From contig OZ023213.1 in the NCBI GenBank assembly GCA_963995525.1, forward strand, positions 39,048,989 through 39,112,988: 64,000 bases of DNA, in the 5' to 3' direction. Position numbers and translations under genes: made by a program. Source of the DNA: Escarpia spicata (lineage: Eukaryota > Annelida > Polychaeta > Sabellida > Siboglinidae). Below are positions 1 through 11,675 of this stretch, in pieces (within the stretch, counting starts at the first letter, position 1; each line of letters begins with the position of its first letter). The notes beneath the pieces are model-generated. The model was not told where the DNA came from. It saw nothing but the letters and a program-made list of their open reading frames with translations, and searched no databases.

Positions 1-1390
1 TTGTATTGATACAATTGGCGTTTTGTTGATTGTTACCAAAATACACACTTTTTTATATTTATCTTTAAACATACATGTAGCAATATGTTTGATTCACTAA
101 GGGCTTTTCCATTTAAACAGTTGGGGGAGTGGTCATGAACTTGTTTTGGCCCCACTACCCACACACATTGAACTACTTAAACACCCCCTACCCACACATC
201 GCAATATAATTTCTGCCACATACACGTACCTTGAGAAAATGCCCCCTCCCGCATTTTAATTACTTTTCAACTTTTCAAATACCGATGCCTCATATTTACC
301 CCCACCCACAACAAATTAATTGATACCCCCACCCCACACAATTTGAATGTTATTTTATTTTACCTGATAACGCATTTAAAAAACTCAGGTCCCCACACTA
401 AAATGTTTAGTGTAAAGGACACACTTGGCTGGCAGTGTCCACTACTACTGGTTTCTCAGACGGTGGATTACCATCTGTCATTGTTCAAGGGTCAATAGAG
501 ACCATTCTAGCTAATGCAATTAAGCACTGGTCAGCATGCTTTGTGGAATCTGTTTGCTCAGTAATTTGTTTTCTTCAATCAATTGTCTTTGTCTGGTTCT
601 GTCCGCAGGGCTGGGTCCAATTACTCAAAATCAATTACAATTACTTGTTATTTGTCATTGCAATTACAATTACAGATGCGTTAATAGGACCTACCTACTA
701 ATTAGTTAGTGAGTATTAACTAGTTTAACCTATTCAACATAGACAAAAGTCTATGGAGTTATGTCTTTATGCTAATTAAGTCTTGTTAGCCCATGTTTGG
801 GACTTGGAGTTCAATTAAGGTGATTAACTGACCAGATGGAAACTTGTGTTGCCCCTCTGTGGTAAACAGGGGTTGGTAACAGGTCAATTTACTCCTTTGG
901 GAGATATCTACCCTGGATAATATAGTTTTGTTTACGTTACTTAGTATATATTAAGGGTCTCTGTGTATCTTACTGATTGTTATAATAGTGTTATGTAATA
1001 TTTAATTGCATATCAGTCTTATGAACATATATTAGTAGTTTATACTATTATTATCATCCAAATGTGTGACTAAATTAGAATAGGAAGACAACGTTGGATC
1101 AACCAGGTAATCTGTCCCACAACATTGAAATGGCAGATTCACCACCATAGGCATAGAAAAAGACAACAGAAAAAAGAAATAGGGAGTAAAGCTGAATACG
1201 ACGAGATGGCTTCTACAACATGTTTCTACAGACCCACTCTTCCCTGTCACTGTTAGCGAGCCACTGAACTGGAATTGGAAATACTAGTCTAGTTTTCGAT
1301 GCTCAGTAAACAAGTATAATTTATTTCGGCCAACTATATGTTATAGCCTATACTATAGCCTAGGCCACAATAGTACTCGTATATGATATA
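1..1390. other. Non-coding interval, no gene seen
   Basis: I see no coding sequence that resembles a known family. Roughly 120-400 is C-rich, with repeated runs of CCCC(A/T)CCCACAC. Roughly 600-690 is rich in CAATTA/AATTACAATTAC words. Short open frames here have no composition or motif that supports them as genes. Confidence 0.6.
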
Positions 1391-1811
1391 GGCACTCGTG
1401 AATCCGGACCCACCTCGATTTCGCCATGATAACTTGGGTTTTGCCTAAATTTGATACCTCAGAGCGTTAGTTCCATCATTCATTATCATCCAAGGCATAT
1501 TTATATTACGAAAATATTGTGTCTTAGCGCACTTTTGAGGCTCAAATAGCGATCCGGTTTGCGCTATTCTGCACCGCTGCGGTCGTGCGTTACCTTATCG
1601 CGCTCGTAAAATCAGTGATATAGTGGCGTATGGTGATGCAAATCGGGACACTATTTTCGCCTCAAAAGTGCACTAAGACACAATATTCTTAAACGTAAAT
1701 ATGCGCAGGATAAGGTTGAATAATGGAACTAACGCACTGGTGTATCAAAGTTAGGCAAACCTCAAGTTACAACGGCGAAATCGAGGTGGGTCAGGATTCT
1801 ACGCGAGTGCC
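1391..1811. mobile_element. Fold-back / MITE-like inverted repeat element
   Basis: The left end starts GGCACTCG and the right end finishes CGAGTGCC. Inside, CCCACCTCGATTTCGCC on the left pairs with GGCGAAATCGAGGTGGG on the right. Further in, TGTGTCTTAGCGCACTTTTGAGGC pairs with a matching right-arm segment around 1651-1682. The arms are about 170 bp each with scattered mismatches, around a GC-richer centre. There is no coding capacity. This is the architecture of a non-autonomous DNA transposon; the superfamily is not identifiable and I could not settle a target-site duplication. Confidence 0.65.
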
Positions 1812-2141
1812 CATATGTAAATTACATTTCCTAAGTAGATCTTGCGTCGCGCAATTCCGTGACAATGCGATATCACTGAACTAGACAATGGACGAATTTA
1901 ATATCAGATCTAGTTAGAACAGCAACGATATAAATATATACATATAGCATAGTACATACCTCTCAATTCAAACGATGTGTTCCCTTCGCTTCCCTTTCAC
2001 AAATGCCTTCGTCTTCGAGACCTGATTACAGGTATTTTGGGCGTTGAACATCATATGGCATATCACGTGTACACAGCAGCCCAGCGCCTTAGCGTCTATG
2101 AACAATTAGCTGCCAACATTAATGTGGTTGCAGATTGGTAT

Positions 2142-2205
2142 TGGTATATATATATATATATATGTACATATATATATATATATATATATACAGATGTATA
2201 TATAA
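2142..2205. repeat. (TA)n microsatellite
   Basis: Two runs of alternating TA are separated by GTACA. Plain dinucleotide repeat with no further structure. Confidence 0.9.
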
Positions 2206-4155
2206 AATAAAGAAATTATTATAATTGCTTAATCACATCGTCAATAAGTTATTGGTCCTCCTTAATTTTAAAGTCAACAATGTCGGCCCGATAATTGGTT
2301 TTGGTTAGTTAGAGTTCAGATGTTAAACAAATAGTACATACCTCTTGAAAAGTTCAACAATAATGAGTGCACTTTTTATTAAATTGACTGTGGGTAATTG
2401 TCATAAATTATTCACACATTACCTACTTTGGCGATGAAAGAAGACAACAGTTATGGAAATGTTTTATAATATAAATATTGTTTTAGCCGAAAGGTACATT
2501 GTAGTACGAATACATTTTGTGGTAAAAAGCGAAATATGTTTATGTGAACAACAGCGAGAGTATAAGTGCTTTTTGAATGGTATACATATATGTGTTGTAC
2601 AAAAGTGAACCGAATCATTCTCCCACCAAAATATAATAGTTCGGTTGAAAATCCCGACCCATATTTTCCATAATTCCCCGCGAAGTATTGACCACTTCCT
2701 GTCGAATCCCACTTGAAAGTTACACTGACGCGCCTGCGCATATGTCATTTGCGTGTGATGGACGTGATCTTTATTTCGCGGGGGACGTTGTGTCAATGGT
2801 TGGTGGATGTCATAGATGCAGTTTTTAAACCTAGGGTTCACAGATAAACTCTAGGGTTTCGTTTTTTGACCCAGTGGACCAATCGATACGAAACCAACGC
2901 CAGTGGCTAGAATTCGTTTCTTGTGTGAACAAAATGACCTTATTGGTCGTGTGTTTGTACTGGGTTTCTGCCGGGACAGTTTTCAATGTGACTGATTAGC
3001 AGATTTTGTGCTGGTTTTAACATGGTATTGATGATACACTGAGTGTTTACAATGGTGAAACATGTTTATCGACCATGTAGTGTTGGGATCATTATCATCA
3101 TAATAATCTGACCATCATTTCATCTTCTTCGTTGTCGTCTTCATCTTGTACGGAATTAAGCTTTCAATAAATTCCTAATAATTACTTGTCCATGAAATTT
3201 AGCAATTATTATAAGAGAAGTTATGTATAATAAGTATATCCTTAGAACTGCTTTAGTCTAGTAGTTTGTGTTCTTATAATTAGATCTGAGATACAGGATG
3301 TTCCCCTAGGTTTAGACAGGTAATCTCCAAAGATAGCTATGCTGGACAATAGTCGGGAGATAAGTCAGTTAGCAGATAAGGTAATGCGGGATCAGAGACC
3401 AGGTAGCCAGGTAGCCAGGTAGCGAGCCCGACTGTAGCGCGCCATATTAAGAAATGCAGAAGAGGCACTGACCAATGGGAATCGCGAGTCACTAGGAAGA
3501 GAGGGAAGTAGCGAGTACTTAAAGAAAAAGTAGTGCGCGATTGGAGAGAGGGATTCAAAGAGGAATTGAAGGGGATTGCAGAGAACGTGCAGAGAGGACT
3601 TGCGCGCGATAACGATGTAACACCACGTCTGATTCCCACGGAGGACCAGTATTGATTGTACTGATCTGTATCGTGCTAACTTTTGTATTAAAGTTCTTGA
3701 AACGAACAATGGAAAGTCTTCTGCGATGATTGAGTAATTAGAATCTTCCTCTGTGAGTATCTGATTTCTATTAGACAGTGACGCATGGGCTGAATTGAGT
3801 AAGTCGATGTCTAAATTGTCTAGGAAATCAACGCAGAGGAAGAACGTTGCAATACGTGCCCAAATTAGAATACCGAGTCTATAAACGGAATAGGCAGACG
3901 CAACAAAGGAAAATAATAGTAGACTACGGGCATTCTACAATCTGAATCATTATCATCTTCATATGCATCACAGTTATCGATCTCTATTTCATGTTCATTG
4001 TCAATACCACGAATCATCATCACCATTCTACATCATGATCCTAATTATTGATAATCATGATTTCCATCACCTTATTCGTCTTTGTGTGTGCGCGTGGCGT
4101 GTGTGTGCTCACCTGTATGTGGGTGTGTGTTTGAGTGTGTAATCATGTACCTATA
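2206..4155. other. Non-coding interval with a possible solo LTR
   Basis: No recognisable gene. Open frames on the minus strand at 2464-2841 and 3337-3709 match nothing I recognise, and the second pair lies in the LTR-like segment described separately. The end of the interval (4080-4140) is a short GT-rich stretch. Confidence 0.45.
3299..3850 (+). repeat. Candidate solo LTR (weak)
   Basis: The segment begins TGTTCCCC, is purine-rich through 3460-3600, and has the layout of a retroviral-type LTR. A transcription-like block leads to CTGATCTGTATCGTGC, then TTGTATTAAAGTTCTTGAAACG (a polyadenylation-like ATTAAA at about 3688). No second copy exists in this window and the 3' boundary is not clear, so the call rests on composition and layout only. 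Confidence 0.25.
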
Positions 4156-4486
4156 AAAAGTAAGTTCTTATATAGCGCAATATCCAGTCCTCAGGACTGC
4201 TCAAAGCACTTAACACTTAACATTATTCCCTGGCAGACCTGTTCAATCGAATACCATCTCGACTTCTCAGGGAAGCATTCAGTCACACTGAAATTAATGC
4301 GCGAAAACTATTCGTTAAAAAAATATCCACCACTGTCTATAGCCAGGTACTCATTCATACAGCTGAGTGAACTGAAGCAATGTAGAGTAAACTAACTTGC
4401 CCAAGGTTCGACGCCGCCACAGGATTCGAACCCGCGTTCTCTCAGTCGAGAGTCTGGAGCTCTTACCGCTGTGCTACTCCGCTCCA
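4156..4486 (-). mobile_element. tRNA-derived SINE, copy 1
   Basis: Read on the minus strand, the head carries a pol III B box GGTTCGAATCC (plus-strand 4422-4432 is its complement) and an A-box-like TAGCACAGCGG (complement at 4467-4477). The body includes TACCTGGCTATAGACAGTGG, the TTCCCTGAGAAG block and a tail GATATTGCGCTATATAAG. The same body is found on the plus strand at 62522-62836 and, without the head, on the minus strand at 37673-37898, so this is a dispersed family. It is not a functional tRNA, because the cloverleaf is incomplete and the body continues for about 250 bp. Confidence 0.8.
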
Positions 4487-4513
4487 CATGATCTACGCTC
4501 CAATCCACCACAT

Positions 4514-4518
<5 letters not shown>

Positions 4519-4549
<31 letters not shown>
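4519..4549. repeat. (TA)n microsatellite
   Basis: Alternating TA run immediately beyond the head of SINE copy 1. Confidence 0.9.
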
Positions 4550-4552
<3 letters not shown>

Positions 4553-5730
4553 CGTACATATATGTTAGTGTGCAACATAATGCTTAAGTGTCAAGCGCCA
4601 ACCGGACCTAGCTGTAACCTAAAATGTTGAGGCCCCGTCAATGACAACTCAATATTCAAGCCTGAATTTGCACAGAATGTACAACAGAACGTACAACAGA
4701 ATGTCTGACAGCTGCTAATGTTCGGCATCCACCTTGAAGGCTTGACGGACCTTAATTGTTGCTAGGTCAATGGAATGACAGTCGATTTTATATCACGATG
4801 AGATGGGAAAAGGTAATCTTGCTGTTCACTGTAATGTTCGTATCAATAAAACTATTTATAACAGATGTCAATTCTCCCGTATGACTTTCCTGCCAACAGA
4901 AAATTTTTCTAATAGACCCCATAGTGATGGCAATAAAAATATGTCTAACATATGTGCCTTTATACGCCATTGTGATATGTCATCTGCATGACCAAAATAC
5001 CATTAAACACGTATAAGAACGTCGTGTGCCTGTCCGCTGGGATGAGCCAACATACGCACGACCAATAGGAAGATAAGAACGGGACGATCAATGCCATCCT
5101 CGAATACTAGGAGACGTCCAACGATGATATTATGATTATAAAGGATAATATGAAATATTACATATGCATGTTTGTATAATATAATAGTCAAATTAAAGCT
5201 TAGCCCTATGTACGTGCCCGACAGAACATGGATTCACTGGCTGGCAGTATTGTTGAACGTTGGTTATCCCATATTACACATTGAATTCACGTGTATAGTC
5301 TACTGCCGGGATGGAAACCACCCCAAGATTAATCTGTTTTCCAAACAACCTCTCACCCGAAATGGCCATTAGTTGCACAGAGGTTGTTAAACTCCCATCA
5401 ATCTAGGAATCGCGGGCTTTGGTAGTCAAGATAACTAAAAGAATACCCACTACGTGAATGAAAACATGTTTATAATGTGTTCTGTTTTTTTACAGTGTTT
5501 GAATTTGTCACTTATTTATATTTATAAAAAGACCTTATGAGTGCAGATCGAGGTTGATTAGACTGGATGGTTCAAACGAGTGATTTTTTACTATTCTTAT
5601 ACAGTCAATTTACCTTTTCACCGTTACGTATGTGTGATAGTCCGTACCATAAGTCGACCTTATTTCACGTGATCCGTTTAATGTTCATGCAAATTATTAA
5701 AGTTACAAAACTGATCAGTGCGGGAATGCA
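4550..5730. other. Non-coding interval, nothing recognised
   Basis: Only short open frames on both strands, none with a recognisable domain. A small local duplication (ACAACAGAA(C/T)GTACAACAGAATGT) occurs near 4680. Confidence 0.5.
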
Positions 5731-5732
5731 AC

Positions 5733-6140
5733 TGAATGAACACGCCTTCCTAGTTCCGCACATGAATGAACACGCCTTCCTAGTTCCGCACGTGAATGAA
5801 CACGTGCATTCACGTGAATACACGTACGTCTAGAACCGTACCAATTAATTGGTAGTTCTGCACGCGAAAAAAAAACACGAATTCACGCGTACGGGTAAAA
5901 CAGTGCCATTTTCTCCAGTTCCACAACTGAAAAAATAAGTGAATTAGTCATCTGAATACACGCTAGAATCATATCGGTTTCCCAGTTCGACACGTGAAAT
6001 TTTAAAACATGTGGATTTTCGTGAATACACGTTGCACTACAACCATATCACTTTCTTCAGTTCAATCCGTGAATTGAGGAAGAAGCACGTGCATTCACGT
6101 GAATACAAGTTCATTAATTATACACGTTCTGATGGAGCCG
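5733..6140. repeat. CACGTG-rich imperfect tandem repeat
   Basis: A 30-bp unit starting TGAATGAACACGCC is directly duplicated at 5733-5762 and 5763-5792. It is followed by degenerate units of roughly 100-120 bp that share GTGAATACACGT, ACCATATCA-like and CAGTTC...ACGTGAAA words. The hexamer CACGTG and inverted pairs such as CACGTGCATTCACGTG recur throughout. No plausible gene. Confidence 0.6.
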
Positions 6141-6439
6141 TACCAGTTAGAAAGACACTTGTCAAACTGGTTCAAAATTGGTTCCTTGTTTACTGGGCAG
6201 TCTGGGGGGGGGGGGGTACAAAACCTCAAATTGCACCCCCTTAATTGAGGCTTGCCAAAAAACCTCAAATGGCGTGGAACGAAATTAATTAAATGTAAAG
6301 TGCCAATGTCGCAAAACGTTCTCAAAACGTTTGTACAACTTTAGCAACACATCTGACTACTCATTTGAAATTAACTGACCATGATATTCCCATGTCTTGA
6401 CCAAAAATGATTGGACATGTAGCATAGTACACCATTAAT

Positions 6440-7190
6440 TTTGTATTGTGTCAGAACGTTCTAATAACGTTCTCGTGACGTTATTGAAGCGTTACGTTCC
6501 ACGAACGTTCCTGCTATTGGCAGATGCAGATATTTAAAAAACACAGTCCACGGTATCCCCATGTCTTGAACAAAAATGATTGGGCATGTAGGATACACCA
6601 TTTAGGTAGTTACATTTTGTAATAACATGTACATTGTGTCAGAACGTTCCAGTAACATTCTCATAATGTTATTGAAGCGTTACGTTCCATGAACATTCTG
6701 CGAACGTTCCTGCTAGTAGCAGATGAAAAAACACAGTCCATGGTATTCCCATATATTGACAGAAAATTATTGAGTATATAGTATTCACCATTTACCTTCT
6801 TACGTTTTTTAATAAAATGTACATTGTGTCAGAACGTTCCAGTAACGTTCTCATAACGTTGTTGAAGCGTTACGTTCCATGAACGTTCTACGAACGTTCC
6901 TGCGATTAGCAGTTGCAGATATTTAAAAAATCACAGTCCACAATATCCCCATGTATTGACCAAAAATGATTGGGTATATAGTATACGCCATTTAGTTACT
7001 TACGTTTTGTAATAAAAAGTACATTGTGTCAGAACGTTCTAGTAACGTTCTCGGTACGTTATTGAAGCTTTCTGTTCCACGAACGTTCTACGAAAGTTCT
7101 TCAAACATTGTGTCAGAACGTTCTAGTTCTCATAACGTCATAAGCATTACGTTCTACGAACGTTCTGCGAACGTTCCTAGACTAATAGCA
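6440..7190. repeat. AACGTT-rich palindromic satellite, period about 190 bp
   Basis: The phrase TGTGTCAGAACGTTC recurs near 6448, 6634, 6825, 7025 and 7109. Each is followed by (A/T)GTAACGTTCTCATAACGTTATTGAAGC-type sequence and CACGAACGTTC, and then by a conserved spacer containing CACAGTCCA and CCCCATGT(A/C)TTGAC. The last unit is shortened. Every unit is dense in the self-complementary word AACGTT. This is a small satellite array, not coding. Confidence 0.75.
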
Positions 7191-7354
7191 CATGTAATTT
7201 TTTTAACATACTGTTTATTTCTTATTACGGCGTTTATATCTTAACACTGATGATGTAGACAACTGTTTGCCACCGTGACACCTCATATATGAAACAAAAA
7301 ATTCCGTAACCTAAATATAACATTGTGCTAACGTTAGCAGAACGTTATGTGTTT

Positions 7355-8560
7355 GCTGGGATATTACATGTTAACACAAACGTGCATATCCGTTTGTATG
7401 TTTTAGCGTGATTGGGCGAGGTCAGTGAATGTGTGTGTCCATTCATTCTCACTCCTATGGAATCGTATTACATGTTAAAACAAATGTGTTTATCCGTTTG
7501 TATTTTTAGCATAATTGGGCGATGTCGGTGAATGTGTGTATTCATTCATCTTCACCTAATTGGGACTGTATTACAGGTTAGACCAAACGTGCATATCCGT
7601 TTGTATTTTTAGCATGATTGGGTGATGTCAGTGAACGTGTGTGTCCATTCATTTTCACTCGTGTGGAATCGTATTACATGTTAAGACAAACGTACTTTTT
7701 AGCATGATTGGACGAGGTCGGTGAATGTGTGTGTCCATTCAATCTTACCCTGTGGAATCGTATTACATGTTAAAATAAACGTGTATATCCGTTTGTATTT
7801 TAGCATTACTGGGCGAGGTCAGTGCATGTCTTACCCATGTGGAATCGTATTACATGTTCAAACACACGTGCATATCCGTTTGAATTTTGTTAGCATTATT
7901 GGGCGAGGTCAGTGAATGTGTGTATCCATTCGTCTTCACCCATTTGGGATTGTATTACAGGTTAGACCAAACGTACATATCTGTTTGAATGCTTGACATT
8001 ATTGGTCGAGGTCAGTGAATGTGTGTAGCCATTCGTCTTCAACCATTTGGGATTGTATTACAGGTTAGACCAAACGTACATATCTGTTTGAATGCTTGAC
8101 ATTATTGGTCGAGGTCAGTGAATGTGTGTATCCATTCGTCTTCACCCATTTGGGATTGTATTACAGGTTAGACCAAACGTACATATCTGTTTGAATGCTT
8201 GACATTATTGGTCGAGGTCAGTGAATGTGTGTAGCCATTCGTCTTCACCCATTTGGGATTGTATTACAGGTTAGACCAAACGTACATATCTGTTTGAATG
8301 CTTGGCATTATTGGTCGAGGTCAGTGAATGTGTGTAGCCATTCGTCTTCACCCATTTGGGATTGTATTACAGGTTAGACCAAACGTACATATCTGTTTGA
8401 ATGCTTGACATTATTGGTCGAGGTCAGTGAATGTGTGTAGCCATTCAGTCTCACCCATTTGGGTTCGTATTACATGTAAAAACAAACATGTATATTTGTT
8501 GACTTATAGCTTTGTTTGGCGAGGTAGGTGCATGTGTTATCCATTCAGCTTCACCCAGGG
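7355..8560. repeat. 103-bp tandem satellite array
   Basis: Units carry ATTACAGGTTAGACCAAACG, CATATCTGTTTGAATG, GGTCGAGGTCAGTGAATGTG and CCATTCGTCTTCACCCATTTGG. Successive GGGATTGTATTACAGG phrases start at 7946, 8049, 8152, 8255 and 8358, with a variant at 8461, giving an exact period of 103 bp. The right-hand units (about 7930-8450) are nearly identical, while units to the left (7355-7930) are more divergent and vary in length. That pattern suggests recent local amplification on the right side. Confidence 0.9.
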
Positions 8561-9329
8561 GAACACTATTACATATTAAGGAAAACGTGTATATCCGTTT
8601 GAATGTAATCATTGTGTGGTGGCATAGATGAATGGGTATCCGTTCAGCTTTACCAATATTTGAACATATTATGAACAGGACATAGACATATTCTACCTAC
8701 CATAGTTCGGTCAGAACAAGGTAATTTCAGTTCTGGGGTTGGTGATACCACAACAGATACGAAAAATGTTGACTACTGTCCAAAATATAAGTCTATTCCT
8801 GCACTAATTGGTAGGTCGTTAGGATGTCTTCAGTACAATTCCAATTGCTTGCGATTGTGTTTACAATCAGGATACCATTAACAATTCAACCAATTGCAGG
8901 TGAATCGTTATGATTACATACATGATTATTGTGTATATTAATTAATTACAATTATACAGCAGTTGTCAACAATGACATGTGCTGTCAACAATGACATCCT
9001 GAGTATGATCATTCCTCTGCTAGGTATATCCACCTACTGCATAATTGTTCACGATTTCACGGGCTTGGAATATATTCACAGTCCCAGAATTGGTTGCATT
9101 ACATCCGACATCTTGGCAGTCATTAACTAAATTCAGTACGTCACAGGAACTTCATTCACTGATTCAGGACAGGATGACAGTCGTGTATCAGCATGAGTAG
9201 TCACTGAATCATGTGTATACCAATACACTCTGTACGGCATGTATAATTATGCTTACATAGTTTGTCATGTATTGTATCCTTCACAGTTGGAAACTACACC
9301 TCCTTGCGGTTTTGTTTTGTTTTTGTTGT
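8561..9329. other. Non-coding interval, nothing recognised
   Basis: A last, decayed satellite unit lies at 8561-8660. Beyond it there are no supported features apart from a short repeat of CAACAATGACAT near 8968-8998. Confidence 0.5.
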
Positions 9330-9434
9330 TGTTATTGTTCCAGATTTTGAGATACCACCAGGGAAAGGACAGGTTGCGCCATTTGGTGGGGAATGCAGCC
9401 GCGATAGAAGCGCCAAACTGTTGTCGCCTATGCA

Positions 9435-9779
9435 ATGGGAGGACCGGCCGTGACTGCTGTCGCAAGCAGCCGTCCTGTGACACGTTGCCATAGGGCCATA
9501 TGCAGTACTGACACCAACGCTTCCGAGCCAGATCCCATCGTTGCTGCGGCAAACGCCATTGTGACAACAATGATGGCAAAACTGGAAGTGTCCGGATGTA
9601 TGCTGCCAGCCCCAGCACATACCAGTGGGCCGGAACTTCCACTGGACGGTGAGGATGCTCAGCCAGTCGAAGAAATATACTCGTTTCAGCCATTAGAGTC
9701 AGTGACTGATAGGGCTGATGATGTTATGCGTGTGCTGGGGGGTGAGTTTCCACCCAGTCAACAAGTTACAATGTCATAA
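9435..9779 (+). pseudogene. DIRS-like gag remnant
   Basis: An open stretch of about 114 codons, rich in Ala and Thr, sits directly upstream of the RT region in the position of a DIRS gag. In a shifted frame at 9880-10010 the segment SYSQWLSAFIILKF resembles the conserved SxxQWxxAF block near the end of DIRS-type gag proteins. No zinc knuckle is visible. The assignment depends mainly on position. Confidence 0.45.
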
Positions 9780-10035
9780 ACCGACAACTGGGGGCAATCT
9801 TCTTATTGCAGTGAAGCAAGAGATTTGGAAGGGAGAAGTGATTAAGTTCCACATGTTGCTAAACAATCGAAATCTAGAGGAGTGCCTAGGGCAGCGATTA
9901 ACGCTGGAAATTACCAGTATTGGTTCCCCGCAGGCTTTGACCATGGCAAAAGCCGGTTCCAGTAAACCAATTACATCATATAGCCAGTGGTTATCTGCAT
10001 TTATCATTCTCAAATTTCCAATCACCCCCCTTACT

Positions 10036-10697
10036 TTAATACCTAAACATGACCCAGGTAAATTCAGGCTGATTCATGATTTATCCTTCCTACGAGGTGA
10101 CTCCATAAATGTTTATACATCTACAGTATTCATTACTGTTCAATAAGAAACCCCAGACAGAGTTGTAGAACTTATGCAAAAAATGTGTACATGGTTGTTT
10201 CATCGCCAAGGCAGACATCAAAGAAGCGTTCTGGCTAATACCAATTAATCCTCAAGATTACCATCTGTTGGGCAAGACCTGGAAAGGGCAATTCTATCAC
10301 GACAACGTTCTACCAATGGAGTTCTGCGATTAGCTGTCAGACATTCGAGCGTTTCAGTCGGGCAGTGCAATAGATGCTACAGCACCACTTTGATTTTAGC
10401 AGTGTTACACATTTGCTCGACGATTTCATATTGGTGGATGCAAAGAAATCGGGCGGTCTCCTTTACCTCCAGTCTTTCGAGCAGCTGTCGGTGAGTCTAT
10501 GTATCCCCATCAACAAGGAAAAGAGGTGTCTGCCCACGACCTGTCTGACTGTGTATGACATTGAGATTATCACCCAAAAGTTGGAGCTCAGGTTGTCGGC
10601 GGACAAGGTAGCAAAGGCAACTACGTTAGTGGAACGTCTAGCGAGTCGTCGTACAGTCACTTTGCGGGACTTACAATCGCTCATAGGTCTTGTATAA
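10036..10697 (+). pseudogene. DIRS-like reverse transcriptase / RNase H remnant
   Basis: The RT begins with IPKHDPGKFRLIHDLSF (about 10040-10090). It continues, after a frame change, with KADIKEAFWLIPINPQDY and LLGKTWKGQFYHDN (about 10208-10310), then the polymerase box HLLDDFIL (about 10410-10435) corresponding to the catalytic LDDF. Downstream, the region ending ...TLRDLQSLIGLV (to 10695) matches the linker that leads into RNase H in DIRS elements. Stops at 10144 and 10334 and at least two frameshifts prevent translation. Confidence 0.85.
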
Positions 10698-10989
10698 TGT
10701 TGCTGTCTTTCTGATTTCTTAGAAGATAGACGAGGCAAAACGTGCCGAACCAACAGTAATGCCACAGTCACTGAGGCCCAACATGCTGCTAGATTGGAAC
10801 GCAATGTGACTAGATCATCGCTGGCACCAAGCTTAATACCGTTCCAGTCTCGGTAGGCTCACCAAATTATCTTAAATTGAGTGCACCCAGTACCAAAACA
10901 ATGCTTCTGTCACACGTCCATCTTGCAGGTTTCATAACGCACGTGTGTGCACTGCAGCATGCAGCATCAACCATTGTATCTGCCGTTTC

Positions 10990-11620
10990 AGCAATAACGT
11001 TTTGTCATAAGGTTGTTGGCTTGCCAGACTCAGTGGACAGTTTTTGACTGGGGTTCAAAAGAAGGAGGAGTCTCTAGACTCAAGGTGCCCAATTGATCTC
11101 CCCATGCTCGCTCAGCTGGCATTAGCAACACAGGTGGTTATACAATGCGGCATAACTGCTATGTTTATGTTAGCATTTCATGGTTTCTTACGAATTGGGG
11201 AAATTACCAGGCATCCAGGTGTACGTATTGAGAATTTTATACAGTTGGATGATCTGAAGTTTGTGTCAAAAACAAAATCCATGCAACTTGCTTTATTTTT
11301 ATAAGCACCAACAAACCAATAGGCCTGTTGTCCTTGAAATTTAATCAATCCAGGCTCGGGGTTCTACCCATGGACAATCTTTCATCTTTGCTGATAAAAT
11401 GCCAATATCTGCATCATTTTTCACCAATTAGCAGGCATCCTGCCTGGTACATGGGGGATATGACTCCAAAATGTACAAAGGTCACTCCTTTCGAATTGGG
11501 CCAGCTATGACAGCTGCTTCCAAGGGTTTTACGGATATTCAGATTCAAACAATGGGTAAATGGAAATCTACTGCCTTTCGTAGATACATTCGCATCCAAT
11601 GATGCAGTCTTAATGTACAT
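10990..11620 (+). pseudogene. Tyrosine recombinase remnant of the DIRS element
   Basis: The segment FMLAFHGFLRIGEIT (about 11164-11208) contains the first catalytic Arg context of tyrosine recombinases (FLRxGE). After a frameshift the segment from 11484 reads HSFRIG, the HxxR box, followed by GFTDIQIQTMGKWKS and RRYIR (to about 11600), which carries the nucleophile Tyr. Known members use the R-H-R-Y tetrad to integrate circular DNA. Frame changes around 11300 and 11510 inactivate it. Confidence 0.85.
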
Positions 11621-11675
11621 CTCTTACAGGCTAAATGCCCAGGTGATGTTGCTCTAGTTAGAATTTATGCAATCC

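Larger units (their letters stand above)
9330..11640 (+). mobile_element. DIRS-like tyrosine-recombinase retrotransposon, decayed
   Basis: Fragments of a single retroelement lie in order on the plus strand: a gag-like region (about 9435-9990), reverse transcriptase and RNase H (about 10030-10700), and a tyrosine recombinase (about 11000-11620). This order is the hallmark of the DIRS order, which integrates by a recombinase instead of a DDE integrase. Many stops and frameshifts, and an apparent deletion joining gag directly to RT near 10015, show it is dead. Direct repeats just downstream (11676-11965) may be part of its ends. Confidence 0.8.

Noticed and set aside
2464..2841. A 125-codon minus-strand frame as a gene
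   Set aside because: No recognisable domain, overlaps a second equally long frame, and composition is ordinary for random open sequence at this length.
7355..8560. CRISPR-like array
   Set aside because: The repeat unit is a contiguous 103 bp without separate spacers and the genome is eukaryotic. It is a satellite.
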